The notes below the pieces were generated by a model that ran no database searches, had not been told where the DNA came from, and was given only the letters and a program-made list of their open reading frames with translations. From Acidobacteriota bacterium (GTDB lineage Bacteria; Acidobacteriota; Terriglobia; Acidiferrales; UBA7541), in the NCBI GenBank assembly GCA_021788095.1, contig JAJYLB010000010.1:38348-102347 (forward strand): 64,000 nucleotides of DNA, given 5' to 3'. A program made the position numbers and the translations under genes. Shown piece after piece: positions 27,385 through 35,907 of this stretch (position 1 is its first letter; every line of letters starts with the position of its first letter).

Positions 27385-28590
27385 CTACCCTCCCAGGGCG
27401 GTCGCAGGCGATGGTTCGGGCGAGGGGCTCGTGCTGGCGGCGCCCCGGCTGGCGCGAATGGCGATGTGCAGCAGGTCGCGGTCGCTGAGGTTCTTCGATT
27501 GGTCGGCGTGCTCCGTCACGGCACGATAAGCGGCTTCGAGCGCGTCGCCGGCGAGCGGGCAGCCGAGTTCGCTGAGCCGCGCGCGCAGCGCATTGCGCCC
27601 GGAATGCTTGCCGATCACCAGGCGCCGGGCCGGAATCCCGAGGGTTTCCGGGGAAACGATTTCGTACGTTAGCGGATTCTTGAGGATGCCGTCCTGATGG
27701 ATGCCCGCTTCGTGGGCGAAGGCGTTGGCTCCCACCACGGCCTTGTTCGGGGGAACGTGGACGCCGGTGATTTCCGAGAGCAGGCGGCTGGTGCGGTAGA
27801 TCTGATCGAGGCGGATGCCGGTGCGGAGCGCGAACCGGTCGCCGCGCACCTTGAGGGCGACGACGAACTCCTCGAGCGAGGCGTTCCCCGCCCGCTCGCC
27901 GATGCCGTTGATGGTGCACTCGACTTGGCGGGCGCCGGCGGCGACGGCAGCCAGCGAGTTGGCGACGGCCATGCCCAAGTCGTTGTGGCAATGGGCGCTC
28001 AGCGAGACGCGTCGGCTCCCCAGGCGCCTGGCGACGCCGCGGAACATCGCCGCGTATTCCTCCGGCGTGGTGTAGCCCACCGTGTCGGGCAGGTTGATGA
28101 TGGTCGCGCCGGCGTCGGCGGCGGCCAGGGCCACTTGGCCGAGATACTCGGGATCGCTGCGGCTGGCGTCCTCGGCCGAAAATTCCACCTCCTGACTTCG
28201 CTCGGCGGCATAGCGAACCATGCGGCCGACGCGTTCGAGCGCTTCCGGGCGCGACAGGCGGAGCTTGTGCTCGAGATGGAGGTCGCTCGTCGCCAGAAAC
28301 ACGTGAACGCGCGGGCGCGCCGCGGGCTCGAGCGCGCGCAGCGCCGCGTCGATATCGGGCTGGGCGGCGCGAGCGAGCGCCGCGACTTGGCTGCGGCGGA
28401 TACGGCCGGCGACGGCGTGGACGGCCTCGAGGTCTCCCGCGGAGGCGATGGGGAAGCCGGCCTCGATGACGTCCACGCCCAACTCCTCGAGCTGGGCGGC
28501 AAGCCGCAGTTTTTCCTCGGTGTTCATGGAGAAGCCGGGCGACTGCTCGCCATCGCGGAGGGTGGTATCGAAAATGCGCACGGTATCCAT
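27385..28590 (-). CDS. leuA: 2-isopropylmalate synthase lacking the regulatory domain
   Basis: A 401-residue DRE-TIM enzyme. IFDTTLRDGEQSPGFSM (residues about 6-22) holds the DRE motif, VIEAGFPIAS follows, SAHCHNDLGMA (about 200) gives the metal-binding HxH, and NGIGERAGNAS completes the barrel. The acceptor-region block HQDGILKNPLTYEI is LeuA-like. Typical LeuA is about 500-520 residues, with a C-terminal LeuA dimerisation domain for leucine feedback. Here the protein ends soon after NLSDRDLLHIAIRASRG, so that domain is absent. It should condense acetyl-CoA with 2-ketoisovalerate and may not be leucine-inhibited. ATG 28590 is the start of the conserved strand. leuC and leuD are not in the window. 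Confidence 0.87.
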   Translation of the reverse strand: MDTVRIFDTTLRDGEQSPGFSMNTEEKLRLAAQLEELGVDVIEAGFPIASAGDLEAVHAVAGRIRRSQVAALARAAQPDIDAALRALEPAARPRVHVFLATSDLHLEHKLRLSRPEALERVGRMVRYAAERSQEVEFSAEDASRSDPEYLGQVALAAADAGATIINLPDTVGYTTPEEYAAMFRGVARRLGSRRVSLSAHCHNDLGMAVANSLAAVAAGARQVECTINGIGERAGNASLEEFVVALKVRGDRFALRTGIRLDQIYRTSRLLSEITGVHVPPNKAVVGANAFAHEAGIHQDGILKNPLTYEIVSPETLGIPARRLVIGKHSGRNALRARLSELGCPLAGDALEAAYRAVTEHADQSKNLSDRDLLHIAIRASRGAASTSPSPEPSPATALGG

Positions 28591-28692
28591 CAGGGGGACT
28601 CCTGGTGCCTCGAATCGAGTACACCGCGCCAGGGGGGAAGAGTCAATTTTATTCTTCTTGCAGGAATCATAACTTAGATTTATAAATCCGAC
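28591..28692. promoter_or_regulatory. Divergent leuA/LysR-gene control region
   Basis: The 102 bases between the divergent leuA and LysR starts include an AT-rich island (about 28640-28692) that stands out in GC-rich surroundings. It contains the perfect palindrome ATTTATAAAT at 28677-28686, and the run ATAACTTAGATTTATAAAT fits the T-N11-A form of a LysR box. A divergently placed regulator usually controls its neighbour and itself; that it acts on leuA here is inference. Confidence 0.6.
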
Positions 28693-29619
28693 ATGGACCT
28701 CGCCGCCTTGGAAACCTTCCTGGCCGTCGCCCGCGCCGGCAGCTTCTCCCGCGCCGCGGAAACCCTCCACCGCACCCAGCCCGCGGTCAGCATCGCGATT
28801 CGCAAGCTCGAAGAGGACGTGGGACAGGCGCTGGTGGTGCGCGGCAGCCGGGAGCTGAAGCTCACCGAAGCGGGCCGGTTGCTGGTGGATTCGGCCGAGC
28901 GGATGGTCAACCTGCGGGAACAGGCCCGGCGGTCAATCACCGACCTCGCCGAGTTGCGGCAGGGCCAGCTCTCGCTCGGCGCGAACGAGAGCTCCATCCA
29001 CGCGATCCTGCCGGCGCTCGGGCGGTATCGCCGCCTTTACCCTGACATCCCCATCGCCGTCCACCGCACCTTCTCGCGCGATTTGCCGCGGGAGGTGCTC
29101 AACTACCGGCTCGACCTCGGCGTCGCCTCGTTCATCCCCCAGGAAGCGAAACTCGGGGCGATGGAGTTCTCCCAAGACGATTTGGCGCTGGTGGTCTATC
29201 GCCGCCACCGCCTGGCTCGCCGCGGCGGGCGCCGCGTGGAGATCAGCGAACTGGGAGGGGAGACGTTCATCGCGCATATCGTCGAATCGCCCTTTCGCCA
29301 GCAGGTGATTCAGCTTTTCGCCCGGCACCGGACGCCCCTGCGCCGCATGGTCGAGCTGCCGACCATCGACAGCATCAAGCGGTTCGTGCAGATGGAGATG
29401 GGAGTGGCGATCGTGCCGCGAATGTGCGTTCGGCTGGAGTTGGATCGCGGAGCGCTCGTCGCGCTGAACGTCCCGCAAATGCGCCTCGTGCGCCGGCTCT
29501 ACCTGCTCTACCGCCTGCAAGACGACTTGCCCCATGCGGCTCGCGCCCTCATCGAGTTGCTCCGGGAGAAGGATGACGCCAGCCGCGAGCCCGGGCGACG
29601 CCACCACGGCGCCAAGTAG
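28693..29619 (+). CDS. LysR-family transcriptional regulator
   Basis: A 308-residue LysR-type regulator. The N-terminal winged helix-turn-helix is typical: DLAALETFLAVARAGSFSRA, then AAETLHRTQPAVSIAIRKLE (recognition helix) and VRGSRELKLTEAGRLL. Residues about 90-300 form the periplasmic-binding-protein-like effector domain (GQLSLGANESSIHAILPALG). The ATG at 28693 starts 12 bases after the AT-rich palindrome. It is transcribed away from leuA and leuB, so regulation of these genes with an unknown small effector is plausible but not shown. The tail after about residue 285 is basic and disordered. Confidence 0.9.
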   Translation: MDLAALETFLAVARAGSFSRAAETLHRTQPAVSIAIRKLEEDVGQALVVRGSRELKLTEAGRLLVDSAERMVNLREQARRSITDLAELRQGQLSLGANESSIHAILPALGRYRRLYPDIPIAVHRTFSRDLPREVLNYRLDLGVASFIPQEAKLGAMEFSQDDLALVVYRRHRLARRGGRRVEISELGGETFIAHIVESPFRQQVIQLFARHRTPLRRMVELPTIDSIKRFVQMEMGVAIVPRMCVRLELDRGALVALNVPQMRLVRRLYLLYRLQDDLPHAARALIELLREKDDASREPGRRHHGAK

Positions 29620-29766
29620 AAATCCGCTTCCCGCAGCCGAAGCCGCCAGGCCGCCTCGATATCCCCTTGCTTCCTCGCGGTCGTGAGCCAATCCGAAAGC
29701 TTGCAGCGCGTTCGTACCATCCCCGCCACTTGAAGTCAGCGAGGGCGGGCGGTACCTTTAGCAACG

Positions 29767-29817
29767 CCTTCCGCGCCTGCTCCGGCGGTTCGGTGCCCGC
29801 CGCAGGCGGGCGGAAGG
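29767..29817. repeat. GC-rich inverted repeat
   Basis: Outer arms CCTTCCGC (from 29767) and GCGGAAGG enclose the strong inner hairpin GCCCGCC/GGCGGGC at 29795-29811. It lies between the LysR and RDD genes and belongs to the same GC-rich palindromic style as the repeats at 19.4-19.6 kb. It could act as a transcription terminator for the LysR gene, though no U tract follows. Confidence 0.5.
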
Positions 29818-29860
29818 ACACGAGCATTCGCGGGGCGCCGCCGCCAAGCCTGGAGGAGCG

Positions 29861-30457
29861 ATGTACTGCACGCGATGTGGGGCCTGGATGGAGGAAAGCG
29901 CCGCGTTCTGTTCGGCGTGCGGGCAGCGGGCGGGTTCGGCCGTCCAGGGACGCGCGGCGGAAACAGCCGCGCCGCAAGGCGGGTACGCCGGTTTCTGGCT
30001 GCGGTTCGCGGCGTGGTTCATCGACACGCTGATTCTGAGCGCGACGTTCCTGATCGTCCTCGTGCCCTTGGTGCCGGCCTTTCTCCGCCATCGGCCCTTT
30101 GAACCGCCGATAGTGGGGCCGTTCGAGCAGCCGATACCGGGGGGATCCGATGCCATACTACTTTTTGCCTCCTGGGTGCTGGCGGTGTGGCTGCTGGCGC
30201 TGGCCGCGATCTGGCTCTACTTCGCGCTCTTCGAAAGCTCTTCGTGGCAGGCGACGCCGGGCAAGCGGGCGCTGGGCCTTTACGTCACCGATATGCAGTA
30301 CCGGCCGATTTCCTTTGCGCGAGCCACCGGCCGCAATCTCGGAAAAATCGTTTCGGGAATGATCTTGTACATCGGCTTCCTCATGGCGGGCTTCACCGAG
30401 AAAAAGCAGGCGCTGCACGACATGCTCGCCGATTGCCTGGTATTGCGCCGGCCGTAA
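29861..30457 (+). CDS. RDD-family membrane protein with N-terminal zinc ribbon
   Basis: The 198-residue protein starts with a double CxxC zinc ribbon (MYCTRCGAWMEESAAFCSACG, cysteines at about 3, 6, 17 and 20). An RDD domain of about 150 residues follows: GFWLRFAAWFIDTLIL includes the family's Arg and Asp residues, and SSWQATPGKRALGLYVTD and KKQALHDMLADCLVLRR close it. Three or four membrane segments are predicted. RDD proteins are small integral membrane proteins of poorly known, possibly transport, function. GGAGGAG lies just before ATG 29861. It has no clear operon partner; the next gene is convergent. Confidence 0.85.
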   Translation: MYCTRCGAWMEESAAFCSACGQRAGSAVQGRAAETAAPQGGYAGFWLRFAAWFIDTLILSATFLIVLVPLVPAFLRHRPFEPPIVGPFEQPIPGGSDAILLFASWVLAVWLLALAAIWLYFALFESSSWQATPGKRALGLYVTDMQYRPISFARATGRNLGKIVSGMILYIGFLMAGFTEKKQALHDMLADCLVLRRP

Positions 30458-30481
30458 GGGTGCCCTGCCTCCGGCGGAAGA

Positions 30482-31603
30482 TCAGCGGCGGGCAAACTCC
30501 TCCGCAGCCGCAGCCAGCCGGCTGAGTCCCTCGCGCAACTCGGCGGTTTCACCGCCGATTCCCAAACGGAAACATTCGGGCATCTCGAAGAACCGGCCGG
30601 GGACGACGGCAGTCTCGTACCGCTCCCGGAGAAAATCGCAGAAGTCGTCGGCCTCGCCCACGGGCGCGTCCGTCCCGGAATTACGGGAGGGCGCGCGGAG
30701 CGCGATCACGTTGCCAAATTCAGGCCGCAGGAGCGGCAGGTGGGGATGGGCGTCGAGGAAACGGCTGGCCAGCGGCCGATTCACCGCCAGCAGTCCTTCC
30801 GCGCGGGCGGCCAAGCGGTCGATATGGTCGAGCGCGACGACGGCCAGGCGTTCGGCCGCATGCGCGGAATTGACGTCGTGCAGATCGCGCACGCGCCAGA
30901 TCCGCCGCGCCAGCGAGGGTTCGGCGAGCACCCAGCCGCAGCGGAGATCGGCGAGGCCGAAGGCCTTGGTCAGGCTGCTGGTCACGAGGAACTGCGAGCC
31001 CAAGTGGAAAGCGGTGCGCGGGCGGCGGGCGTAAAGGCCTTCGAGATAAACCTCGTCGACGAGGACCCGCGCGCCGGCCCTGGCGGCGATCGCGCCAAGG
31101 GCGCGGAGATCGTCCTCCCGCGCCAGCGCGCTGGTGGGATTGTGCAGGTTGGCAAGAACGATCAGGCGCGTGCGCGGAGTGATGGCGTGCTCGATCTCTT
31201 CGGGATCCGCCCGAAAACCGTTCTGGCGCCGCCGCTCGAACCGGCGGACCTCAGCGCCGAGGAAACGCGCGGCGGCCAGTATCGGCTCGTAGGCCGGGCG
31301 TTCCAAAAGGACTTCGTCGCCCGGCTCGAGCACGGCGGCCATCGCCAGGTAATTGGCCATCGAGGCCCCGGGCGCCGCGACAACGCATTCCGCGTCGACG
31401 CCCGCATACCGCGCTAGGCGCTCCTGGAGAGGGGGATAGCCATAGGCGCCGGGATCATGAGCGACGACGTCTTCGATTCGCAGCGGAAGTTCGGCGAGCG
31501 GGAAGGGCGCTACGGCGCTGGTGGCGAGATTGACTGGAGCCGCCGAACGGAGCTTGGCCCAATGCAGGTACACCGACTCGATTTGACCGCGAGGAACGCT
31601 CAT
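30482..31603 (-). CDS. PLP-dependent class I/II aminotransferase
   Basis: A 373-residue fold-type I enzyme. GAYGYPPLQERLARYAG is the helix before the cofactor site, VLANLHNPTSALAREDDL is the substrate-carboxylate block, VLVDEVYLEG holds the cofactor-ring aspartate, and SSLTKAFGLADLRCGW carries the Schiff-base lysine (about residue 213). FFEMPECFRLGIGGE has the conserved arginine that binds the substrate carboxylate. The amino-acid substrate is unknown. Start ATG 31603 has GGGAGGGAGG before it and overlaps the upstream permease gene by the 4 bases ATGA, so transport and transamination of one amino acid are probably coupled. Confidence 0.85.
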   Translation of the reverse strand: MSVPRGQIESVYLHWAKLRSAAPVNLATSAVAPFPLAELPLRIEDVVAHDPGAYGYPPLQERLARYAGVDAECVVAAPGASMANYLAMAAVLEPGDEVLLERPAYEPILAAARFLGAEVRRFERRRQNGFRADPEEIEHAITPRTRLIVLANLHNPTSALAREDDLRALGAIAARAGARVLVDEVYLEGLYARRPRTAFHLGSQFLVTSSLTKAFGLADLRCGWVLAEPSLARRIWRVRDLHDVNSAHAAERLAVVALDHIDRLAARAEGLLAVNRPLASRFLDAHPHLPLLRPEFGNVIALRAPSRNSGTDAPVGEADDFCDFLRERYETAVVPGRFFEMPECFRLGIGGETAELREGLSRLAAAAEEFARR

Positions 31604-32985
31604 CCTCCCTCCCTGGGAATCCGGCGGCGCCGCCATAGCCAGTAGACGGGCGCGCCCGCGCCGAGAATAGCAAAACCGATACCCGCGTGGAATGGATCGT
31701 GAACGACCGTGCCGAGGACGACGAGCCAGGAAGCGAGGATGTAGCCCAGCGTGGTCCACGGATGGCCGGGCACGCGGAAGCGCGCCGACTCGCGGCCCGC
31801 GCGGAACCGCGCGCGAAACAGGCACGTGGCCGTCAGGCCCATGAACAGCAGATCGACAGAGATCATGTAGTTCAGGATCTGCTCGTAGCGGCCGGAAACG
31901 GCGATCACCGCTGCCCAGAAGCCTTGCAGAATGATGGCGACGGTGGGAACCCGCGATCGCGGATCCAGCCAGCCGACTCCGCGAAAAAAAACGCCGTCGC
32001 GAGCCATGGCGTAGTAGACGCGCGGCGCGGTGAGCATCGACTGGCTGAGGAAGCCCAGCGCGGAAATGGCGATCCCCGCGGCGATGATTTCTCCGCCGCG
32101 GCTGCCCAGCGCCAGGCGCATCACCGCCGAAGCCGGCGCGGTCGCCCGGGAAAGTCCCGCGGCGCCGAGCGCGCGCAAAGCCACGGCATTGACCGCCAGG
32201 TAGAGCGCGCCGACGCCCGCGACGCCCAAAACCAAACCCCGCGGCAAGGTCACCTCCGGACGCTTCACTTCGCCCGCAACGAAATTCGCGGTTTGATAGC
32301 CGCCGTAGGAAAAGAGCACCGGGGCCATCGCCGCGGCGAAAGCCGCTAGCGCTCCTGCCGCGGGAACCGGCGGTGGGAGCGCGGCGGGGGGCGCAGGGCG
32401 AATCAGGAGCCAGCCGCACACTACCAGGAACGCGATCGCGAGAATCTTGAGCACCATCAAACTGCTCTGCACCGTGCCGCCCGCGCGCACACCCACGCAG
32501 TTGATGAGCGTCAGCACGCCCAGCGCGAGGGCGGCCAGAGCGGCGTCGGAAAGCCCCAAAGGCGCGAGTTCGCGCGCGTAACGCGCAAAGGTCACGGCGA
32601 CGGCGGCCATGCCGCCCGTCTCCACGACGAGCAGGAGCGCCCAGCCGTAAAGGAACGCCACGGCAGGTTGGTACGCTTCCCGAAGATAGGCGTACTGGCC
32701 GCCAACTTCCGGCATTCGCGCGGCCAATTCGGCGTAGACAAAGGCGCCGGCCATCGCCACGAGCCCGCCGAGCGCCCACGCGGACAGGATTTCAGCCGGG
32801 GAATGGATTTCCCGGGCGACAACGTAAGGATTGATGAAGATGCCCGCGCCGACGATACCGCCCATCACCAACATCGTGGTATGGAACAGGCCGAGGTCTC
32901 GCGAGAGGCTGCTCTCCGGCGGCGCGGCTTCCCCGCCAGGGGCGACCGGGGGCGGCGGGTTTCGCGTTGGGGCGTTTTCAGGCAC
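31600..32985 (-). CDS. APC-superfamily amino acid permease
   Basis: A 461-residue protein with about twelve membrane segments. TMLVMGGIVGAGIFINPYVVA is the classic first helix of APC transporters with the GxGIF substrate motif, and ELAARMPEVGGQYAYLREAY is the second conserved block. The first ~25 residues are a disordered proline-rich tail. It should move an amino acid across the inner membrane by proton symport or exchange. It shares a 4-base overlap with the aminotransferase gene downstream, giving a two-gene operon. Substrate identity cannot be told. Confidence 0.88.
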   Translation of the reverse strand: MPENAPTRNPPPPVAPGGEAAPPESSLSRDLGLFHTTMLVMGGIVGAGIFINPYVVAREIHSPAEILSAWALGGLVAMAGAFVYAELAARMPEVGGQYAYLREAYQPAVAFLYGWALLLVVETGGMAAVAVTFARYARELAPLGLSDAALAALALGVLTLINCVGVRAGGTVQSSLMVLKILAIAFLVVCGWLLIRPAPPAALPPPVPAAGALAAFAAAMAPVLFSYGGYQTANFVAGEVKRPEVTLPRGLVLGVAGVGALYLAVNAVALRALGAAGLSRATAPASAVMRLALGSRGGEIIAAGIAISALGFLSQSMLTAPRVYYAMARDGVFFRGVGWLDPRSRVPTVAIILQGFWAAVIAVSGRYEQILNYMISVDLLFMGLTATCLFRARFRAGRESARFRVPGHPWTTLGYILASWLVVLGTVVHDPFHAGIGFAILGAGAPVYWLWRRRRIPREGG

Positions 32986-33228
32986 GATCCGCGAGACACT
33001 CTATCATTCCCGGCCGCCACTGTGCTGTAACAACGTTCCGTCGCACCGGTTTCGCGGCATCGGAGGCAAGGGAAGCAGAGGAGGCAGAGGAACTGCCCGC
33101 ATGTTCGCGAACCTCACTAACGGCGAGACTGCGTGGCCGATCAAACTGGCCCGCTACCCGGCCTTCCGGCCCGTGAGCCTCCTGCTACCAGCGGCGATAT
33201 GATGGGTATCAAAAGTGGAGGTGGCGTC

Positions 33229-34698
33229 ATGGCACAAGCGGCGAAGCGCGATGAACGAGATCAAGCAAAAACGGGGCCGAAAGCCCATGGATTCCTACTC
33301 GACGGCCGATGGGCAACGGAAGGCGAGCGCGTGGAAGTGCGTTCCCCGGCCGATGGCAGCGTCGTCGGCGTCACCTTCCGCGCGAGGCCCGAGCACGTCG
33401 AGGCGGCGATCCGTGCGGCGGTTCGGGCGTTCCCCGCGACCCGGAGCATGCCCACCTTCGAACGCGAGCGCATCCTGCATCACGTGGCGGCGAGGCTGGA
33501 AGCGCAACGCGAAGATTTCGCCCGGCTCATGGCTCTCGAAGCGGGCAAGCCGATTCGAACGGCGCGGGCAGAGGTGGATCGGGCGATCTTCACCTGGCTC
33601 GTGGCCGCGGAGGAGGCCGCGCGCATCCCCGGCGAGTGGCTGGCGCTCGATCGCCAGCCGGGAGCGGCCGGGCGGTGGGGACTGGTGCGGCGCTTCCCAC
33701 TCGGACCGATCGCGGCCATCACTCCCTTCAATTTCCCGCTGAATCTCGTCTCGCACAAGCTGGCGCCGGCGATCGCGGCGGGCTGCACGGTGATTCACAA
33801 ACCCGCGCCGCAGACGCCGCTTTCGGCGTTGCGCCTGGCGGCCCTGGTGGCGGAAACCGAATGGCCGGCCGGCGCGCTGAACGTCATGGCGCTCTCGAAC
33901 GCCGACGCCGAGCCGCTGGTCACCGACGAGCGGCTGCGCCTGTTCACCTTCACCGGCTCGAGCGCGGCAGGCTGGGAGCTGAAACGGAAAGCGGGTAAGA
34001 AGCGCGTGGCGCTCGAACTTGGGGGTAACGCGGCGGTCATCATTCATAGCGACGCCGCCCTCGCCTACGCCGCCGAGCGATGCGTGCTGGGCGGCTTCTC
34101 GTATGCGGGCCAGAGCTGCATTTCGGTCCAGCGCATCTACGTTCACCGTCCCGCCGAGGAGAAATTCCTGGCCGAACTGCTGCCCCGCGTTCGCGCGCTC
34201 AAAATGGGCGATCCGCTGGAGGAAGCGACCGACGTCGGCCCGATGATCGGCGAAGAAGCGGCACGCCGCGCCGAGGAATGGATTGGCGAAGCGGTAGCCG
34301 CCGGCGCCGCGTTGCTGGCCGGAGGAACGCGCCGCCGCGCATTCCTTGCGCCGACGGTGCTCTCGGGGGTGCGTCGGGAGATGCGGGTGAGCGCGGAGGA
34401 GGTTTTCGCGCCGGTGGTCGTTGTCGAGCCTTACGACGATTTCGGCGACGCGATCGCCCGCGTCAACGATTCCCGCTACGGCCTCCAAGCCGGCGTTTTT
34501 ACCCGCGACGTCGCTCGGCTGTTTGCCGCCCACGACCGGCTGGAAGTCGGCGGGGTCATCGCCGGTGATATCCCTTCATGGCGGATCGACCACATGCCCT
34601 ACGGCGGCACGAAAGATTCCGGGGTCGGGCGCGAAGGGTTGCGGGCGGCTATCGAGGAGATGACCGAGCCGAAATTGCTGGTGATGAACCTGGGGTGA
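33229..34698 (+). CDS. NAD(P)-dependent aldehyde dehydrogenase
   Basis: A 489-residue aldehyde dehydrogenase. ITPFNFPLNLVSHKLAPAIA is the cofactor-binding block, FTGSSAAGWELKRKAGKK follows, ALELGGNAAVI holds the general-base glutamate (about residue 263), and AGQSCISVQRIY holds the catalytic cysteine (about 298). Length and motif spacing are normal for the family. GGAGGTGG at about 33216 supports ATG 33229 over upstream in-frame codons. It resembles the lactaldehyde/glyceraldehyde-3-phosphate or sulfoacetaldehyde-type subgroup (short YAGQSC form), but the substrate is not certain. It converges on rmlD with a long inverted repeat between them. Confidence 0.9.
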   Translation: MAQAAKRDERDQAKTGPKAHGFLLDGRWATEGERVEVRSPADGSVVGVTFRARPEHVEAAIRAAVRAFPATRSMPTFERERILHHVAARLEAQREDFARLMALEAGKPIRTARAEVDRAIFTWLVAAEEAARIPGEWLALDRQPGAAGRWGLVRRFPLGPIAAITPFNFPLNLVSHKLAPAIAAGCTVIHKPAPQTPLSALRLAALVAETEWPAGALNVMALSNADAEPLVTDERLRLFTFTGSSAAGWELKRKAGKKRVALELGGNAAVIIHSDAALAYAAERCVLGGFSYAGQSCISVQRIYVHRPAEEKFLAELLPRVRALKMGDPLEEATDVGPMIGEEAARRAEEWIGEAVAAGAALLAGGTRRRAFLAPTVLSGVRREMRVSAEEVFAPVVVVEPYDDFGDAIARVNDSRYGLQAGVFTRDVARLFAAHDRLEVGGVIAGDIPSWRIDHMPYGGTKDSGVGREGLRAAIEEMTEPKLLVMNLG

Positions 34699-34770
34699 GC
34701 GGTCGTGCCCGCGCAAGGATTCCCACCCGCAACACTGGCGGGTGGGGCACCCGCCTCTTGAGCCAGGGGA

Positions 34771-34923
34771 CACAGGCTGAAGAATCTGTGTGGCAACGCG
34801 AAAAGGTGCGAATTCCACAGCCCTGGCGCAAATTTCGTGCGTTGTCCGCAAACGACTTGCGCGAATCTATGAAAAATACAAACTGTGGAAATGCCAGTTG
34901 CCACACAGACTCTGAAGCCTGTG
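34771..34923. repeat. 153-base nested inverted repeat between convergent genes
   Basis: Outer arms of 27 bases (34771-34797 and 34897-34923) pair at 24 of 27 positions. They start CACAGGCT and end GGCAAC on the left. Inside lie TTCCACAG/CTGTGGAA (34813-34820, 34883-34890), GCGCAA/TTGCGC (34826-34831, 34858-34863) and CGTT/AACG (34840-34854), so the whole segment can fold as one long hairpin. It sits between the 3' ends of the aldehyde dehydrogenase and rmlD genes. A bidirectional terminator, a MITE-like element or a structured RNA are all possible. Confidence 0.75.
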
Positions 34924-34955
34924 CTACTTGGTTGCGGCCCGGAGGCCGCTCTGCG

Positions 34956-35810
34956 CTACTGGTCGCGCTCGCGCAGGTAGGCGGCGAGGGCGTGTTCCCA
35001 AGGAGGCAGGTCGGTCAAGCCGGCTTGGCGCAGCGCGTAGTTATCGAGCACGGAGTAAGGGGGGCGGTGGGCCTTGGCGCGGAACTCGGCGCTCGAGACG
35101 GGCCGCACGTCGGCGGGGACGCGAGCGAGGCGGAAGATTTCCTTGGCGAACTCGTACCAGGAGCACGAGCCGGTATTGGTCATGTGGTAAAGGCCGAAGC
35201 GGCCGCTGCGGAGCAGCGGAACCAGGTCCTGGACCAAATCGCTCGCGCTGGTCGGCGTGGCCACCTGGTCGTTCACGACGCGGATGGGTCTGCCGTCGCG
35301 CGCCAGACGCAGCATCGTCTCGACGAAATTCCCTCCCTTGCTCCGGGAACCCGCCGGGGCGTATAGGCCGCCGGTGCGAATCAGGAAGTAGCGTTGCGCG
35401 TAGCGGCGCACGATCTGCTCGCCGGCGAACTTCGACATGCCGTAGATGGAAAGCGGATTCGGGGGATCGGTTTCGCGGTAAGGGCGGCGGAGCGCGCCGT
35501 CGAAGACGTAATCGGTGCTGAAGTGGACCAGAACGGCGCCGAGCCCGTTCGCCGTCCGCACCAAGTTCCGCACCGCCACGGCGTTCACGCCGAAACTGCG
35601 GCCGACTTCATCTTCGCACTCATCCACGCGGTGGTAGGCGGCGCAATTGACGACGAGTTCGGGCCGGAACATCCGCGCGTGCCGCTCGACCGCGTCGGCA
35701 TCCGCAATGTCGGCCTGGGCGTGGGCGAGCGCCAGCACTTGGTCGCCTTCGAGCGACCGCGCGAGTTCGGTGGCAATCTGGCCTCCCGCGCCGAAGATCA
35801 GTACCCGCAC
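34956..35810 (-). CDS. rmlD: dTDP-4-dehydrorhamnose reductase
   Basis: A 284-residue SDR. LIFGAGGQIATELARSLEG is the Rossmann start, VVNCAAYHRVDECEDEV is the near-diagnostic RmlD block, HFSTDYVFDG follows, and YGMSKFAGE has the catalytic Tyr/Lys. It would reduce dTDP-4-keto-L-rhamnose to dTDP-L-rhamnose with NADPH. GTG 35810 is chosen because GAGGAGG lies 6 bases upstream and the fold starts at residue 2; the open frame extends far upstream but lacks homology. It is the last gene of the minus-strand rml group, 97 bases after rmlB. Confidence 0.9.
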   Translation of the reverse strand: MRVLIFGAGGQIATELARSLEGDQVLALAHAQADIADADAVERHARMFRPELVVNCAAYHRVDECEDEVGRSFGVNAVAVRNLVRTANGLGAVLVHFSTDYVFDGALRRPYRETDPPNPLSIYGMSKFAGEQIVRRYAQRYFLIRTGGLYAPAGSRSKGGNFVETMLRLARDGRPIRVVNDQVATPTSASDLVQDLVPLLRSGRFGLYHMTNTGSCSWYEFAKEIFRLARVPADVRPVSSAEFRAKAHRPPYSVLDNYALRQAGLTDLPPWEHALAAYLRERDQ

Positions 35811-35907
35811 AACGGCCTCCTCGCCGCGGGCGAGCGCGGCACGCGGGCTTTCGCGTGGAAAACCTTCCGCCGGCCCGCAGGAGCGTCCGGGATGCCAAAG
35901 GCGCGCG

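Noticed and set aside
31604-32779. Upstream extension of the aminotransferase frame (765 codons in total)
   Set aside because: The extension lies over the permease gene and has no homology; the start at 31603 has a strong ribosome site.
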